Shown one piece after another: positions 8,443 through 20,129 of a DNA stretch of 64,000 nt. Every line of letters begins with the position of its first letter. Position 1 is the stretch's first letter. Location: NCBI GenBank assembly GCA_035506535.1, contig DATJPE010000093.1, positions 1 to 64,000 of the forward strand. Reading direction: 5' to 3'. Under the pieces are notes generated by a model. It searched no databases. It saw nothing but the letters and a program-made list of their open reading frames with translations, and was not told where the DNA came from. The stretch is from Actinomycetes bacterium. GTDB lineage: Bacteria; Actinomycetota; Actinomycetes; DATJPE01. Made by a program: the position numbers and the translations under genes.

Positions 8443-10163
8443 CGCACGCCCGCCAGGGTCGCGAGCATCTCGTCCCGGCGCTCGGCGACGACCGCCGCCC
8501 CGTCCGGCGCCGTGTCCCGGGCGGCGCGCAGGAGCGGGGTGAAGTCCAGCTCCTCGATCTCCGCCGCGGTGATACCCCGGTCGATGAGGGCGTCGCAGGC
8601 GTCGACGGTGGCGAGGACGGCATCGAGCAGCGCGGCGGTCTTCGCGGGCGTGCAGTAGGCGTCGTTGGCCGAGATCGCGCTCTGCTGCAGGACTCCTTCG
8701 CGCAGGAGTCGTCCGGCCAGCAGGACGACGCGTTCGTGACCGGGCAGCGACGCCGCGCCCACCAGCTCGGCGAGATCCGTGAGCCGGTCCGCGTCCGCCA
8801 GCAGCCGCGTGACCCGCGCCCGCCGCGACGACCACTCGGGATCGCCGCTGCGCGCGTACCAGAGGCCAAGCGCCTGCGCGTCCCGGGCGAACGAGCCGGT
8901 CCAGCCCACCGCGGGGTAGTGACGGGCGTACGCCAGGTCACGGTCGAGGCTCCAGAGCTCTCGCACGAAGCTCTCGGTGTGCGCGGTGACCGGCTCGCTG
9001 GTGTCGCCGCCCGGAGGGGAGACCGCGCCGATGATGGTGACGGAGGCGTCCTTGCCCCCCAGGGTGATCACCCGCCCCGCGCGCTCGTAGAAGGCGGCGA
9101 GCGCCGATGCCAGCCCGGCTGGGTAGCCCTCCTCGGCGGGGAGCGCCCCGGAGCGGGAGGCGAACTCGCGCAGTGCCTCCGCCCATCGCGAGGTGGAGTC
9201 GGCGATGACCACAGCGTGGTAGCCCATGTCACGGAAGAACTCGGCGACGGTGACCCCGGTGTAGATGCTCGCCTCTCGTGCCATCAGTGGCATGTTCGAG
9301 GTGTTGGCGATCACCACAGTCCGCTCGGCGAGCGCCCGACCGGTCCTCGGGTCGGTGAGCCCGGCGAGCTCCTCGAGGACCGCCGCCATCTCGTTGCCGC
9401 GCTCGCCGCAGCCGACGTAGACGATGACGTCCGCGTCGCACCACTTCGCGATCTGCTGCAACAGCATCGTCTTGCCGGTCCCGAATCCGCCGGGGACCGC
9501 CGCGGTCCCACCCCTCGCGAGGGGGAACACCGCGTCGATGACGCGCTGGCCGGTGACCAGCGGCTCCGCCCCGTCGACGCGCTCCCGTACCGGGCGGGGC
9601 CGGCGTACCGGCCACTCGGTCCCGATGGTGACAGGGGTCCCGTCGACGACCGCCACCGCGGCGTCCGCGGCGTACGACCCCTCGGCGGCGACCTCCTCGA
9701 CCTGCCCGGACACCCCGACGAGGACGCGGTACTCCAGGCCCGGTACGTCGGGGACGACACCCACGACGTCCCCCGCCGCGACCGACATGCCCACGGAGAC
9801 GGCCGGCCGCCACGACCACGTGTGCGCCGCCGGCTCGTCCGCCGCGGACGCCGTTGGCACCAGCCAGGTCCGCGAGGGCGGCAGGGCGCGCAGCATCCCG
9901 TCGTAGACACCGCCGAGCAGCTCGGGGCCGAGCCGCGCGGACAGGGGGCGGCCCGATGCGCTCACCGGGTCCTCCCCCGCGAGCCCGCCGGTGTACTCGT
10001 AGGCCTGCACCTGCGCCGTGGAGCCACGCACGGCGACCACCTCGCCGGGCAGACCCGCCTCGCCCAGGGCGACCACCTCCGCCATGGCCACGTCGGCGAG
10101 CCCCTCGACCTCCACGAGCGGCCCGCTGACGCGTACGACCCGTCCGGGGCCTAGCCCGCCCAC
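8439..10163 (-). CDS. atpA: A/V-type ATPase subunit A (catalytic)
   Basis: Catalytic subunit, 574 residues. The P-loop GGFGTGKT is at 225-232, followed by the catalytic-Glu block CGERGNEM and the TSRWAEALREFASRSGALPAEEGYP block. The non-homologous bulge domain typical of V/A-type A subunits (about residues 100-190) is present, which separates it from F-type beta. The start GTG 10163 lies 13 bases inside the subunit E gene. Direction of catalysis, ATP synthesis or hydrolysis, cannot be told from the sequence. Confidence 0.94.
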   Translation of the reverse strand: MGGLGPGRVVRVSGPLVEVEGLADVAMAEVVALGEAGLPGEVVAVRGSTAQVQAYEYTGGLAGEDPVSASGRPLSARLGPELLGGVYDGMLRALPPSRTWLVPTASAADEPAAHTWSWRPAVSVGMSVAAGDVVGVVPDVPGLEYRVLVGVSGQVEEVAAEGSYAADAAVAVVDGTPVTIGTEWPVRRPRPVRERVDGAEPLVTGQRVIDAVFPLARGGTAAVPGGFGTGKTMLLQQIAKWCDADVIVYVGCGERGNEMAAVLEELAGLTDPRTGRALAERTVVIANTSNMPLMAREASIYTGVTVAEFFRDMGYHAVVIADSTSRWAEALREFASRSGALPAEEGYPAGLASALAAFYERAGRVITLGGKDASVTIIGAVSPPGGDTSEPVTAHTESFVRELWSLDRDLAYARHYPAVGWTGSFARDAQALGLWYARSGDPEWSSRRARVTRLLADADRLTDLAELVGAASLPGHERVVLLAGRLLREGVLQQSAISANDAYCTPAKTAALLDAVLATVDACDALIDRGITAAEIEELDFTPLLRAARDTAPDGAAVVAERRDEMLATLAGVR

Positions 10164-10656
10164 AACGGCTCCACATCGACGCCGGCCAGCGCGGTGTCGA
10201 CAAGCGCCCGCACGGAGGCGTCGAGGAAGCGGTCGTCCGCTCCCTCCGCCAGTACGCCTCCGTCTGCTCCCGGACGCAGGACGGCCGGCTCCCCCAGCCG
10301 GTCCCGGACGATGGCCTCGAGCCGGGTGCGGGCCGCGGGCTCCGCGAGCAGCCGACCCGCCGCCTCCCGCGCCCGGTCGACGAGCTCGTCGTAGAGCTCC
10401 CGCTGGGCTCGCAGTACGACGGCGCGGGCCGCGTGGCGGGCACGAGCCCGCTCCAGCGTCAGCAACGCCGCCGCGTCCGCCTCGCCCCGTGCGCGCGCCT
10501 CGGCCAGGAGCGCCTCGGCCTCCACCCGCGCCCCAGCGATCTCGGTCGAGGCGTCCTCCTCGGCCGCCGCGCGGACTGCGGCCGCCGCCGCCTGCGCGGC
10601 GGCGATGAGCGATCGGCGCAGCGGGTCCAGGGCCGCGTCCGCGCCTTGGTCGCGCT

Positions 10657-10660
<4 letters not shown>
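10151..10660 (-). CDS. atpE: A/V-type ATPase subunit E (peripheral stalk)
   Basis: A 169-residue, Ala/Glu/Arg-rich protein: a long N-terminal helix (to about residue 110) that would pair with subunit H/G, then a compact C-terminal domain that caps the head. ATG 10660 overlaps the stop of subunit F (ATGA). Sequence conservation in this subunit is low, so the call rests on size, helix pattern and exact operon position between F and A. Confidence 0.82.
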
Positions 10661-12728
<2,068 letters not shown>

Positions 12729-12742
<14 letters not shown>

Positions 12743-13706
12743 CGAAGGCCTCCGCCCCGATCACGTCGTACGCGGCCCCCTCGACCCCGCCACGGGCAGC
12801 GATCTCCAGCGCGGCACGCACCCGCCAGGCGTCGGCCGCCAGCATGCCCACCGCGGCCACGAGCGCCTCCGGTCCGGCGTCGCCGGCACGGCTTCGGAGC
12901 CCGGCCTCGTGGTCCACGTGCGCCCACCAGCGGGTCTCGGCGCGCCAGATCTCCGTGGGCTCGCCGACGCCGGCCAGCGCCCACCGCGTTGCAGACGGAA
13001 GGGCAGCCGTCAGGTCCGCGAGCGTGGTGGTGGCGACGGCCCGGTGCCCGAGCACGCGGGCGGCGGAGACGGCCGCGGCGGCCGGCAGCGCCAGCCCCGC
13101 GAGCAGCACCTCCCGGGCCACGAGCAGCGCGGCGGCACCGGCGGCCCAGCCGGCCGCCGCCGGGACGGCCGCCATCACGCGGTCGGCGAGTGAGAGCCGC
13201 ATGGCGAGGCCGATCTCCCGCGGCGACTCACCCCCCGGATCGCCCCACGGCGAGGCCGCGAGCACCGCCCTGACCTCACCGGGGCTGCTGGTCGTGGCCA
13301 GGCGCGGCCACGCCGTCGCGAGCCCGCCCAGCTGATAGGGCTCCTCACGGGCCGGAGGACCGCCGAGCGGTCGAACCGTCGCGCCCTCGCCCAGGCGAGC
13401 GAGGTGCCGCTCCAGGTTGGCGATCTCGAGCCCGCCGACGAGCAGCCGCAGGATGGCGACTCCATCACGCGGGACCCATCCCGCGAGCACCCGCAGGTTC
13501 CACAGCGTCGTGTCCACGACCCCGCGCTGGGCGGCCGCCAGGGTCTGACCGGGACTCACCCCACGGCCGTACGCCGATCCGGCAAGGGTGAACAGGGCGG
13601 CGTCGAGCGATGGGAGAGCGGCCAGATCCCGAGCTCCCTCCCGGCCGAGGCGGCGACGGGTCATCGCGCGCGAGCGCACGCTCCCGGCGACCCAGCCGAC
13701 GCTCAC
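12729..13706 (-). CDS. atpC: A/V-type ATPase subunit C (V0D/AC39-like)
   Basis: A 325-residue Ala-rich helical protein between the H/G-like and I genes, where the socket subunit C that links the central shaft to the K ring is encoded in A/V-type operons. The segments LEIANLERHLARL and AARGGVEGAAYDVIGAEAF resemble the family, but overall conservation is weak. It starts at GTG 13706, overlapping the stop of the first cistron (GTGA). An internal ATG (residue 15) is possible. The function is supported mainly by position and helical content. Confidence 0.75.
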
Positions 13707-14158
13707 CGCGCGCCCGTCGTCGGTGCGGCCCCCTCGCCCAGGAGGTCGCGGACCCGTTCCATGACCGCGTCGACCACGGCGTCGAGCCGGCCCTCCCCGG
13801 CGGCCCGGACGGCCGCGGCCCGAGCCTCGGCCCCACGTGCCTCGGCCTGTGTCTCGGCCGCGGCCCGGACCCCGACACGCGACGCCGCCGCGGCCCGCTC
13901 GCCGTCCGCCGCACGTCGCGCGGTGGCCAGGATGTCCCCGGCCTCGGTCGCCGCCTCCCGCCGGGTCTCCGCGGCATCGGCGTCCGCCCGCTCTCGGATC
14001 CGGACGCACTCCCCCTCGGTGTCCGTCAGCAGGCCGAAGAGCGGCGCCAGCTCGCTCGCCATGTCGGCTCGTCGGTCGACCGGTACACCCGCCGCGCTGG
14101 CCGCACCAGGAGCCCCGGCCGGGCGGAATCGGTAGAGCAGGTCACGCACTCGCGGCAT
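13703..14158 (-). CDS. A/V-type ATPase subunit H/G (peripheral stalk)
   Basis: First cistron of the ATPase operon, 151 residues. After MPRVRDLLYRFRPAG it is nearly one continuous Ala/Arg/Glu helix (about 40-140), the pattern of the stator coiled-coil partner of subunit E. A GAGGAG ribosome site precedes ATG 14158. The 95 bases upstream, before the end of the flippase-like gene, hold no obvious promoter, so the operon may also be read through from that gene. Confidence 0.72.
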   Translation of the reverse strand: MPRVRDLLYRFRPAGAPGAASAAGVPVDRRADMASELAPLFGLLTDTEGECVRIRERADADAAETRREAATEAGDILATARRAADGERAAAASRVGVRAAAETQAEARGAEARAAAVRAAGEGRLDAVVDAVMERVRDLLGEGAAPTTGAR

Positions 14159-14253
14159 CGGGACTCCTCGCACCCCACTGTCCACCCGACGGCGAACCGG
14201 CCCCAGGGCCCAAAGTCCCCCGGCGGGGGCGCGCGTCCGTGGCGGAGATCGTG

Positions 14254-15300
14254 TCAGATCACGCGGCGGCGGACGAGGACGGCGAGCACCACTGCACCGG
14301 GGATCAGAGGAACCCACACCGTGGCCAGCCGGTAGGCCATGACGGCGCCCACCGCCGGCCCGGCCGGGGCTCCGGCCGCCACGAGAGCCGCGGAGAGCGT
14401 GACGTCGAGCGCGCCGAACCCGCCGGGTGAGGGCAGCAGCCCGCTGACGGTGGTCGCCATGAGGAAGACCACGAGCAGGGTGGCCGACGGCAGCGGGACC
14501 GACAGACCTCGTGCCATGGCCACGAAGATCCCCGCACTCACGAGCGGGAGGAGCAGGGCGCCGACCCACAGCTGCAGAGCCCGGGCCGGGTTGCGAAGCA
14601 CGACGATGAGCTCGGGCAGCTGCTGGCGCACCCGGGCCAGCAGCCCATCCCCCGGCCAGGCCACGCGACCACTCCTGCGCCAGGCCCGCGCGCCGATCGC
14701 GGCCACCCCTGCGATGAGCACGAGAGCGACGGCAACGCCGCCGAGGAGGCGGTGAGCGTCCGGGCGGGCCTGTCGTACGACCGCTGGAGCGGCGACGAGG
14801 GCGACCCCGACCAGCGCGAGGTGGGCGAGCAGCCTGGCCGCGTGGGTGAGCGCCTGGGCTCCCACCGCGGACTCACGGGTGAGGCCCTGGCGGCGAAGGA
14901 AGCGGAGGTTCACCGCCAGCCCGCCGGCGCCCGCGGGCAGGAGGTGGTTGGCGCACGATCCCGCGACCTGCACGGCCAGGAGGGGCCGAAGGGGCGGGCG
15001 GTGGGTCATCGCGCCCAGCATCGTGGCGGCGCTCGCGAACCACAGGAGGACCACGCCGAGGGCGGCGAGCGACATCCAGAAGGGATCACCGCCGCCCAGG
15101 GCGTCCGTGCCGGCCTCGAGATGGGCGTGGTCCACGAGGGCCAGGAGCAGGACTGCCGCCGCGACCAGGAAGCCCACGGCACTGGTGAGCACGGTCGGAC
15201 GGACTCGCCGGCCGATCCTGACCGGCGGAACAGCCGGCAGGTGCGCGGTGGGGAGCACGGCGGATGGTTCGAGGAGGGCGACGGCCGACTCTGAGCTCAC
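14254..15300 (-). CDS. Flippase-like membrane protein (lysylphosphatidylglycerol synthase TM family)
   Basis: A 348-residue protein with about eight membrane segments after a cytoplasmic tail of roughly 30 residues. It matches the LPG_synthase_TM/UPF0104 family: HLLPAGAGGLAVNLRFLRRQG in the middle and GLLPSPGGFGALDVTLSAAL with VMAYRLATVWVPLIPG near the end. These proteins move or modify lipids or lipid-linked sugars; there is no attached synthase domain. It is on the ATPase strand, 95 bases upstream of that operon, and divergent from cydA. Confidence 0.82.
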   Translation of the reverse strand: MSSESAVALLEPSAVLPTAHLPAVPPVRIGRRVRPTVLTSAVGFLVAAAVLLLALVDHAHLEAGTDALGGGDPFWMSLAALGVVLLWFASAATMLGAMTHRPPLRPLLAVQVAGSCANHLLPAGAGGLAVNLRFLRRQGLTRESAVGAQALTHAARLLAHLALVGVALVAAPAVVRQARPDAHRLLGGVAVALVLIAGVAAIGARAWRRSGRVAWPGDGLLARVRQQLPELIVVLRNPARALQLWVGALLLPLVSAGIFVAMARGLSVPLPSATLLVVFLMATTVSGLLPSPGGFGALDVTLSAALVAAGAPAGPAVGAVMAYRLATVWVPLIPGAVVLAVLVRRRVI

Positions 15301-15375
15301 TGCCGTCCTCTCCCGATCGCTTCGCGGTCCCCTCCGGACAGGAGTCGACGCCGGGGGCGCCCGGGTTGAGCGACC

Positions 15376-15497
15376 AGCGGGTGAACGCGACGAGGCTCAC
15401 GGTGCGTCGGGTTCCTGAGCCGTTCCTGAGGACCCCCTGGCCACGGGTGGGTCGGACGGGCGCTAGCGTGCCTCGCGTGAACAGCGGGTGAACCCGA
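15376..15497. repeat. Direct repeats in the cydA upstream region
   Basis: The 267-base gap between the flippase-like gene and cydA holds two copies of a 15-base word (AGCGGGTGAAC, one variable base, then CGA) at 15376-15390 and 15483-15497 with a single mismatch. Between them lies a second pair, GTTCCTGAG at 15411-15419 and 15422-15430, 11 bases apart, about one helical turn. These could be operators for cydA control or chance in GC-rich DNA. No Rex-type palindrome was seen. Confidence 0.45.
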
Positions 15498-15567
15498 GCC
15501 AGCGCTCGATCACCCTCCCCTAGGCTCGGAGCGACCAACCCTCCCGGCGGCGAGACACGGAGCCGGT

Positions 15568-16971
15568 ATGTCAGCACTTGACCTGGCGAGGCTGCAGTTC
15601 GCCTCGACGAGCATCTACCACTTCCTGTTCGTGCCACTCACCATCGGCATGGCCTTCTTGGTCGCCCTGCTGCACACGGCGTGGTACCGGACCGGCAACC
15701 CCGAGTACCGGCGGCTCCTGCGCTTCTTCGGGGCCCTGCTGCTCGTCAACGTCGCGGTCGGGGTGGTCACCGGGCTCGTCCAGGAGTTCGAGTTCGGCAT
15801 GAACTGGTCGGCTTACTCACGCTTCGTGGGGGACGTCTTCGGGGCGCCGCTCGCCATGGAGGGGCTCGCCGCGTTCTTCCTCGAGTCGACCTTCCTGGGG
15901 CTGTGGGTCTTCGGGTGGCGGGTGCTCTCGCCCCGGGTCCACCTGGCGTCAGCCTGGCTCGTCAGCCTCGGCACGGCGCTCTCGGCGGCCTTCATCATGG
16001 CCGCGAACTCCTGGATGCAGCACCCGGTGGGCTACACGACCAACGCGGCGAACGGCCGCCCCGAGCTGTCGTCGATCAGCGCGTTGTTCACCAACCCTGT
16101 GTTCCTCTGGGGCTACACCCACGTGCTCCTCGCATCTCTGGTCACCGGGTCCCTGGTGATGCTGGCCGCGTCGTCGTGGTACCTGCGCCGCCAGGAGCAC
16201 GTCGAGCTGTTCCACCGGACCTCGAAGCTCTCGCTCGCGGTGCTGCTCCCGGCGATCGCGCTGACCCTCGCGGTGGGCAGCCACCTAGGGATCATCGAGG
16301 ACCAGTACCAGCCGATGAAGATCGCGGCCGCCGAGGCGCAGTGGACCACGTGCCAGCCATGCTCCTTCTCGGTGTTCCAGGTCGGCGGCGGCAACAACGA
16401 CCACACCCCGACCAAGATCATCCAGATCCCGCACCTGCTGTCCTTCCTGGCCACCGGGACCTGGGACGGGCAGGTCCAGGGGATGGACGAGCTGAACGCC
16501 CAGTACCAGAAGACGTACGGCCCCGGGAACTACGAGCCGAACGTGTTCATCCAGTACTGGTCGATGCGTCTCATGGCCTACACGGGCACAGCCGTCTTCC
16601 TGCTGGCCGTCTGGGGGGTGTGGCTGCTCTGGCGGCGCAGGATCGCGCGCGCCAGGGTCTTCCTGTGGCTGGCCACGTGGGCGGCGATCACGCCGATCAT
16701 CATGAACACCGCCGGGTGGATGCTCACCGAGAGCGGACGCCAGCCCTGGATCGTGCAAGGCCTCATGAAGACCGCCAACGGCGTCTCCCCGTCGGTGAGC
16801 ACGACCGAGGTGGTGCTGAGCCTGCTGGCCTTCTACGGCGCGTACATCGTGCTCGGGATCGCCAACGTCTACCTCATGCTGCGCTTCGCGCGCCGCGGCC
16901 TGGCCCTCGAGGAGGAGCCGGAGGCGGTCGAGGCGGCGGCATCCGAGCGCGTCCCGGCGCTGACGTACTAG
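15568..16971 (+). CDS. cydA: Cytochrome bd ubiquinol/menaquinol oxidase subunit I
   Basis: Heme-bearing subunit of the bd quinol oxidase, 467 residues with about nine membrane helices. The N-terminus ARLQFASTSIYHFLFVPLTIGMAF carries the conserved His; EFEFGMNW, GYTHVLLAS, DQYQPMKIAAAEAQW and GRQPWIVQGLMKT are family blocks. The Q-loop is of the short type. A GGAG ribosome site lies 5' of ATG 15568; a TAGGCT -10-like hexamer is at 15520-15525. cydB follows by 10 bases. Confidence 0.96.
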   Translation: MSALDLARLQFASTSIYHFLFVPLTIGMAFLVALLHTAWYRTGNPEYRRLLRFFGALLLVNVAVGVVTGLVQEFEFGMNWSAYSRFVGDVFGAPLAMEGLAAFFLESTFLGLWVFGWRVLSPRVHLASAWLVSLGTALSAAFIMAANSWMQHPVGYTTNAANGRPELSSISALFTNPVFLWGYTHVLLASLVTGSLVMLAASSWYLRRQEHVELFHRTSKLSLAVLLPAIALTLAVGSHLGIIEDQYQPMKIAAAEAQWTTCQPCSFSVFQVGGGNNDHTPTKIIQIPHLLSFLATGTWDGQVQGMDELNAQYQKTYGPGNYEPNVFIQYWSMRLMAYTGTAVFLLAVWGVWLLWRRRIARARVFLWLATWAAITPIIMNTAGWMLTESGRQPWIVQGLMKTANGVSPSVSTTEVVLSLLAFYGAYIVLGIANVYLMLRFARRGLALEEEPEAVEAAASERVPALTY

Positions 16972-16981
16972 GAGTCCCGAG

Positions 16982-18019
16982 ATGAGCCTGCCGCTGTTCT
17001 GGTTCGCCGCCATCGCCGTCTTGTGGACGGGCTTCTTCGTCCTCGAGGGCTTCGACTTCGGAGTCGGGATGCTGCACCGCTTCCTCGGTCGGACCGACCT
17101 CGAGCGCCGTGTCTACATCAACAGCATCGGCCCGTTCTGGGACGGCAACGAGGTCTGGTTGATCGTCGGCGGAGCAGCCATCTTCGCCGCGTTCCCAGGC
17201 TGGTACGCCACCTGGTTCTCGGCGGGCTACCTCGCGCTGGTGGTGGTCCTGCTGGCCCTCATGGCCCGCGGTGTGTCCTTCGAGTACCGGGGACGCCGGG
17301 ACACCGCGCGCTGGCGTGAGGGGTGGTCGTGGTCGTTGGTCGCGGGGAGCGCCCTGCTGCCCCTGCTGCTCGGGGTGGCCCTCGGCGACCTGCTCGCGGG
17401 CCTGCCGGTCGACTCCTCTCAGGAGTTCACGGGGAACTTCTGGGACCTGCTGACCCCGTACGGACTGTTCCTGGGCGTGACCCTGCTCGTTCTCTGCATC
17501 GTGCACGGTGCGACGTTCCTGACACTGCGCACCTTCGACGGGCTGCGTGACCGGGCGCACGGCGTGGCCCGCGTCATGTCGTGGCCGGCGCTGGTGCTCG
17601 TGCTCGGGTACGCGGTCTGGACGCTGAGCCTGTCCTCGGCGGGCTTCTGGTGGGGCACGCTCCCGCTGCTCGTCGCCGTCGCGTCCGCTGCTCTGGCCGT
17701 GTGGTTCGCGCAAGGTGGGCGCGAGGGCGCCGCCTTCGCCGCCACAGCCGTGACGATCGGGGTCACGGTCCTGTCCCTGTTCACCAACCTCTACCCCGAC
17801 GTGCTCGTGTCGAGCACCAGCTCGGCCTACGACCTGACCGTCGCCGGCACGGCGTCCAGCCACTACGCGCTGCAGGTCATGACCATCGTCGCGCTGGTCT
17901 TCGTCCCGTTGGTCCTGCTCTACCAGGGATGGACCTTCGTCGTGTTCCGCCGCCGGATCGGGCTGCCGCCCGGCTCGGTTGATGTCCCCCATTCCACCGA
18001 CCAAGGAGCGCCCGTATGA
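16982..18019 (+). CDS. cydB: Cytochrome bd oxidase subunit II
   Basis: Second subunit, 345 residues, about eight membrane helices. The start FWFAAIAVLWTGFFVLEGFDFGVGMLH and the following NSIGPFWDGNEVWLIVGG block are diagnostic. It pairs with CydA to reduce oxygen without proton pumping. The stop overlaps the SDR gene start by four bases. The exporter genes cydDC that often follow are absent; an oxidoreductase set replaces them here. Confidence 0.96.
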   Translation: MSLPLFWFAAIAVLWTGFFVLEGFDFGVGMLHRFLGRTDLERRVYINSIGPFWDGNEVWLIVGGAAIFAAFPGWYATWFSAGYLALVVVLLALMARGVSFEYRGRRDTARWREGWSWSLVAGSALLPLLLGVALGDLLAGLPVDSSQEFTGNFWDLLTPYGLFLGVTLLVLCIVHGATFLTLRTFDGLRDRAHGVARVMSWPALVLVLGYAVWTLSLSSAGFWWGTLPLLVAVASAALAVWFAQGGREGAAFAATAVTIGVTVLSLFTNLYPDVLVSSTSSAYDLTVAGTASSHYALQVMTIVALVFVPLVLLYQGWTFVVFRRRIGLPPGSVDVPHSTDQGAPV

Positions 18020-18783
18020 GCCTGCACGGCAAGGTCGCCATCGTCACCGGCGGCAACAGCGGTATCGGCAAGTCGATCGTCCTCGCCCTCGCCGAGCAGG
18101 GAGCCAGCGTCGCCATCGACTACGTGGCGAACGAGCTCGCGACCGAGGAGCTGGAGAAGCAGGTGTTCGCCCTCGGCGACCGCGCGATCGGCATCGACGC
18201 GGATGTCAGCAAGGTGGCGGACCTGCAGATGCTCATCGCTGCGACCGTGGCCAACTTCGGCCGGGTGGACATCATGGTGAACAACGCGGGGATCGAGACC
18301 CGCACGTCGATCCTCGACACCACCGAGGAGCAGTACGAGCGCGTCATGGAGATCAATCTCAAGAGCGCCTTCTTCGGCACCCAGCTCGCGGCTCAACAGA
18401 TGATCAAGCAGGGGGGCGGCGGCCGCATCATCAACATCTCCTCCGTGCACGAGGACTGGCCCATGCCGGGGAACACCGCGTACTGCCTGTCCAAGGGTGG
18501 GATGCGCATGCTCACGCGCACCGCCGGCGTCGAGCTCGGCGCGCATGGCATCACGGTGGTGGGCCTCGGGCCGGGCGCGGTCGCCACGCCCATCAACACC
18601 TCGACGATGAACGACCCCGAGAAGATGCGCACGCTCGACGCGGCGATCCCGCTGGGACGGATGGCCCAGCCGGAGGAGATCGGCGGCGTGGTGGCCTTCC
18701 TGGCCAGTGATGAAGCCGCCTACCTCACCGCCACGACCGTCTTCGTCGACGGCGGGATCATGCACAGCAGCCCGGGACTTTGA
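18016..18783 (+). CDS. SDR family oxidoreductase (glucose 1-dehydrogenase-like)
   Basis: Classical short-chain dehydrogenase, 255 residues. It shows VTGGNSGIGKSI for NAD(P) binding, NNAG, the active-site Ser region ISSVHEDWP, the YCLSK motif (Tyr and Lys four apart), and a C-terminal VDGGI. The acidic residue after strand 2 (AIDYVANE) is not clear enough to fix cofactor choice. It overlaps cydB by four bases. The family is close to glucose 1-dehydrogenases and 3-ketoacyl reductases; the substrate is unknown. Confidence 0.88.
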   Translation: MSLHGKVAIVTGGNSGIGKSIVLALAEQGASVAIDYVANELATEELEKQVFALGDRAIGIDADVSKVADLQMLIAATVANFGRVDIMVNNAGIETRTSILDTTEEQYERVMEINLKSAFFGTQLAAQQMIKQGGGGRIINISSVHEDWPMPGNTAYCLSKGGMRMLTRTAGVELGAHGITVVGLGPGAVATPINTSTMNDPEKMRTLDAAIPLGRMAQPEEIGGVVAFLASDEAAYLTATTVFVDGGIMHSSPGL

Positions 18784-18803
18784 GCCGGGGACCGAGGAGG
18801 ATC

Positions 18804-20105
18804 ATGGTGACGACCAGCGCGGTGGTCGTGGGCGGTGGCCTCGCCGGGGTGGCTAGCGTCCAGGAGCTCAGCAAGCTTGGGGCCCACGTCACGCTGGTCG
18901 ACCGCAACGACTACCACCAGTTCCAGCCGTTGCTCTATCAGGTGGCGACCGCCCAGCTCCCGGCGGAGGACATCGCGCGCCCGTTGTCGGAGATCGTCGA
19001 CGGTCTCCCCGGCGCCACCTTCCTCCAGGGTGAGGTCACCGCGATCGACCCGGAGACCAGGTCGGTGACGGTCGACGGCGACCGGGTGCTGCCCGCGGAC
19101 GTGCTCGTCCTGGCCGCGGGCGGCGTTCCGGCCTTCCACGGCGTCGCAGGTGCGGACGAGCACACCTTCCCGCTGTACTCCGTCGCCGACGCGGAGCGGC
19201 TGCGGTTGCACCTTCGTGAGGTCCTCGACCGGGCCATGGAGGGCTCGGGTGACGCCGACGTGGTCGTCGTCGGCGCCGGCCCGACGGGGGTCGAGACCAC
19301 GGGCGCGGTGTGCGAGCTGGTCCGCGCTCTCGAGGCCGTGGGCCGGATTCCGGCGGGACGTCTCAGCGTGCATCTCGTCGACGCCGGGCACACCCTGCTC
19401 CCGGCCTTCTCCGACCGGGCGCACCGTTACGCCTTCGACTCCCTCGCGGCCCTCGGAGCCGACATCCGACTGGAGCACGGGGTCGCCGCGGTCCATGCCG
19501 ACCACGTCGTCCTGCAGGACGGCACCAGCCTCGCCGCGACCACGGTGGTGTGGGGCGGCGGCGAGAGCGGCGCGCCGGTCGCCTCGCTGCTCGGAGTGCC
19601 TCTGGGCCGAGGCGGACGGATCGATGTCACACCCGAGCTGACCGTCCCCGGCCTCGACGGGGTGTACGCCGTCGGCGACGTGGCCAACGTGCCGGCGATG
19701 GACAGGCACGGAGAAGCCGACGGTGTCCTCCCCCAGCTGGGCTCGGTGGCCCAGCAGAGCGGTTCGTGGGCCGCCCGCAACGCCATGGCGGTCGTGGTCG
19801 GTCACAAGGCACACCCGTTCCATTACAAGGACAAGGGCATCATGGCGATGATCGGGCGCAACGCCGCCGTCGCCGAGATGGGCCGACGACGGCACGAGAT
19901 CGACGGGCCGGTCGCCTTCGGGGCCTGGCTCGGCGTCCACGCGATGCTGCTCAGTGGCGTGCACAGCCGCACGGACGCGTTCTTGTCGTGGGCCCGGAAC
20001 TACGCCGACCGGGACCACGCCGCTGTCGTCGAGTCCTGGTCCAACCCACGCCGCATCGTCTGGGCCGACGACGACGTGGACCGACCGCACATCCTGCCGA
20101 GCTGA
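18804..20105 (+). CDS. ndh: Type II NADH dehydrogenase-like FAD oxidoreductase
   Basis: A 433-residue two-dinucleotide-fold flavoprotein. The FAD site is VVVGGGLAGVASVQEL, the quinone-side strand DRNDYHQFQPLLYQVATAQL is that of NDH-2, the NADH fold is VVVVGAGPTGVETTGAV, and the second FAD motif is VYAVGDVAN. It lacks a membrane helix, as NDH-2 enzymes do, binding by its C-terminal amphipathic part. ATG 18804 follows a GGAGG site; the in-frame TTG at 18780 is less likely. It would feed electrons to menaquinone and hence to the cytochrome bd oxidase encoded just upstream. Confidence 0.87.
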   Translation: MVTTSAVVVGGGLAGVASVQELSKLGAHVTLVDRNDYHQFQPLLYQVATAQLPAEDIARPLSEIVDGLPGATFLQGEVTAIDPETRSVTVDGDRVLPADVLVLAAGGVPAFHGVAGADEHTFPLYSVADAERLRLHLREVLDRAMEGSGDADVVVVGAGPTGVETTGAVCELVRALEAVGRIPAGRLSVHLVDAGHTLLPAFSDRAHRYAFDSLAALGADIRLEHGVAAVHADHVVLQDGTSLAATTVVWGGGESGAPVASLLGVPLGRGGRIDVTPELTVPGLDGVYAVGDVANVPAMDRHGEADGVLPQLGSVAQQSGSWAARNAMAVVVGHKAHPFHYKDKGIMAMIGRNAAVAEMGRRRHEIDGPVAFGAWLGVHAMLLSGVHSRTDAFLSWARNYADRDHAAVVESWSNPRRIVWADDDVDRPHILPS

Positions 20106-20129
20106 GCTGATCTGTCGAAAGGGACGAGC

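Noticed and set aside
6481-8658. 725-codon plus-strand frame opposite ATPase B and D
   Set aside because: Antisense shadow; low-complexity product without motifs.
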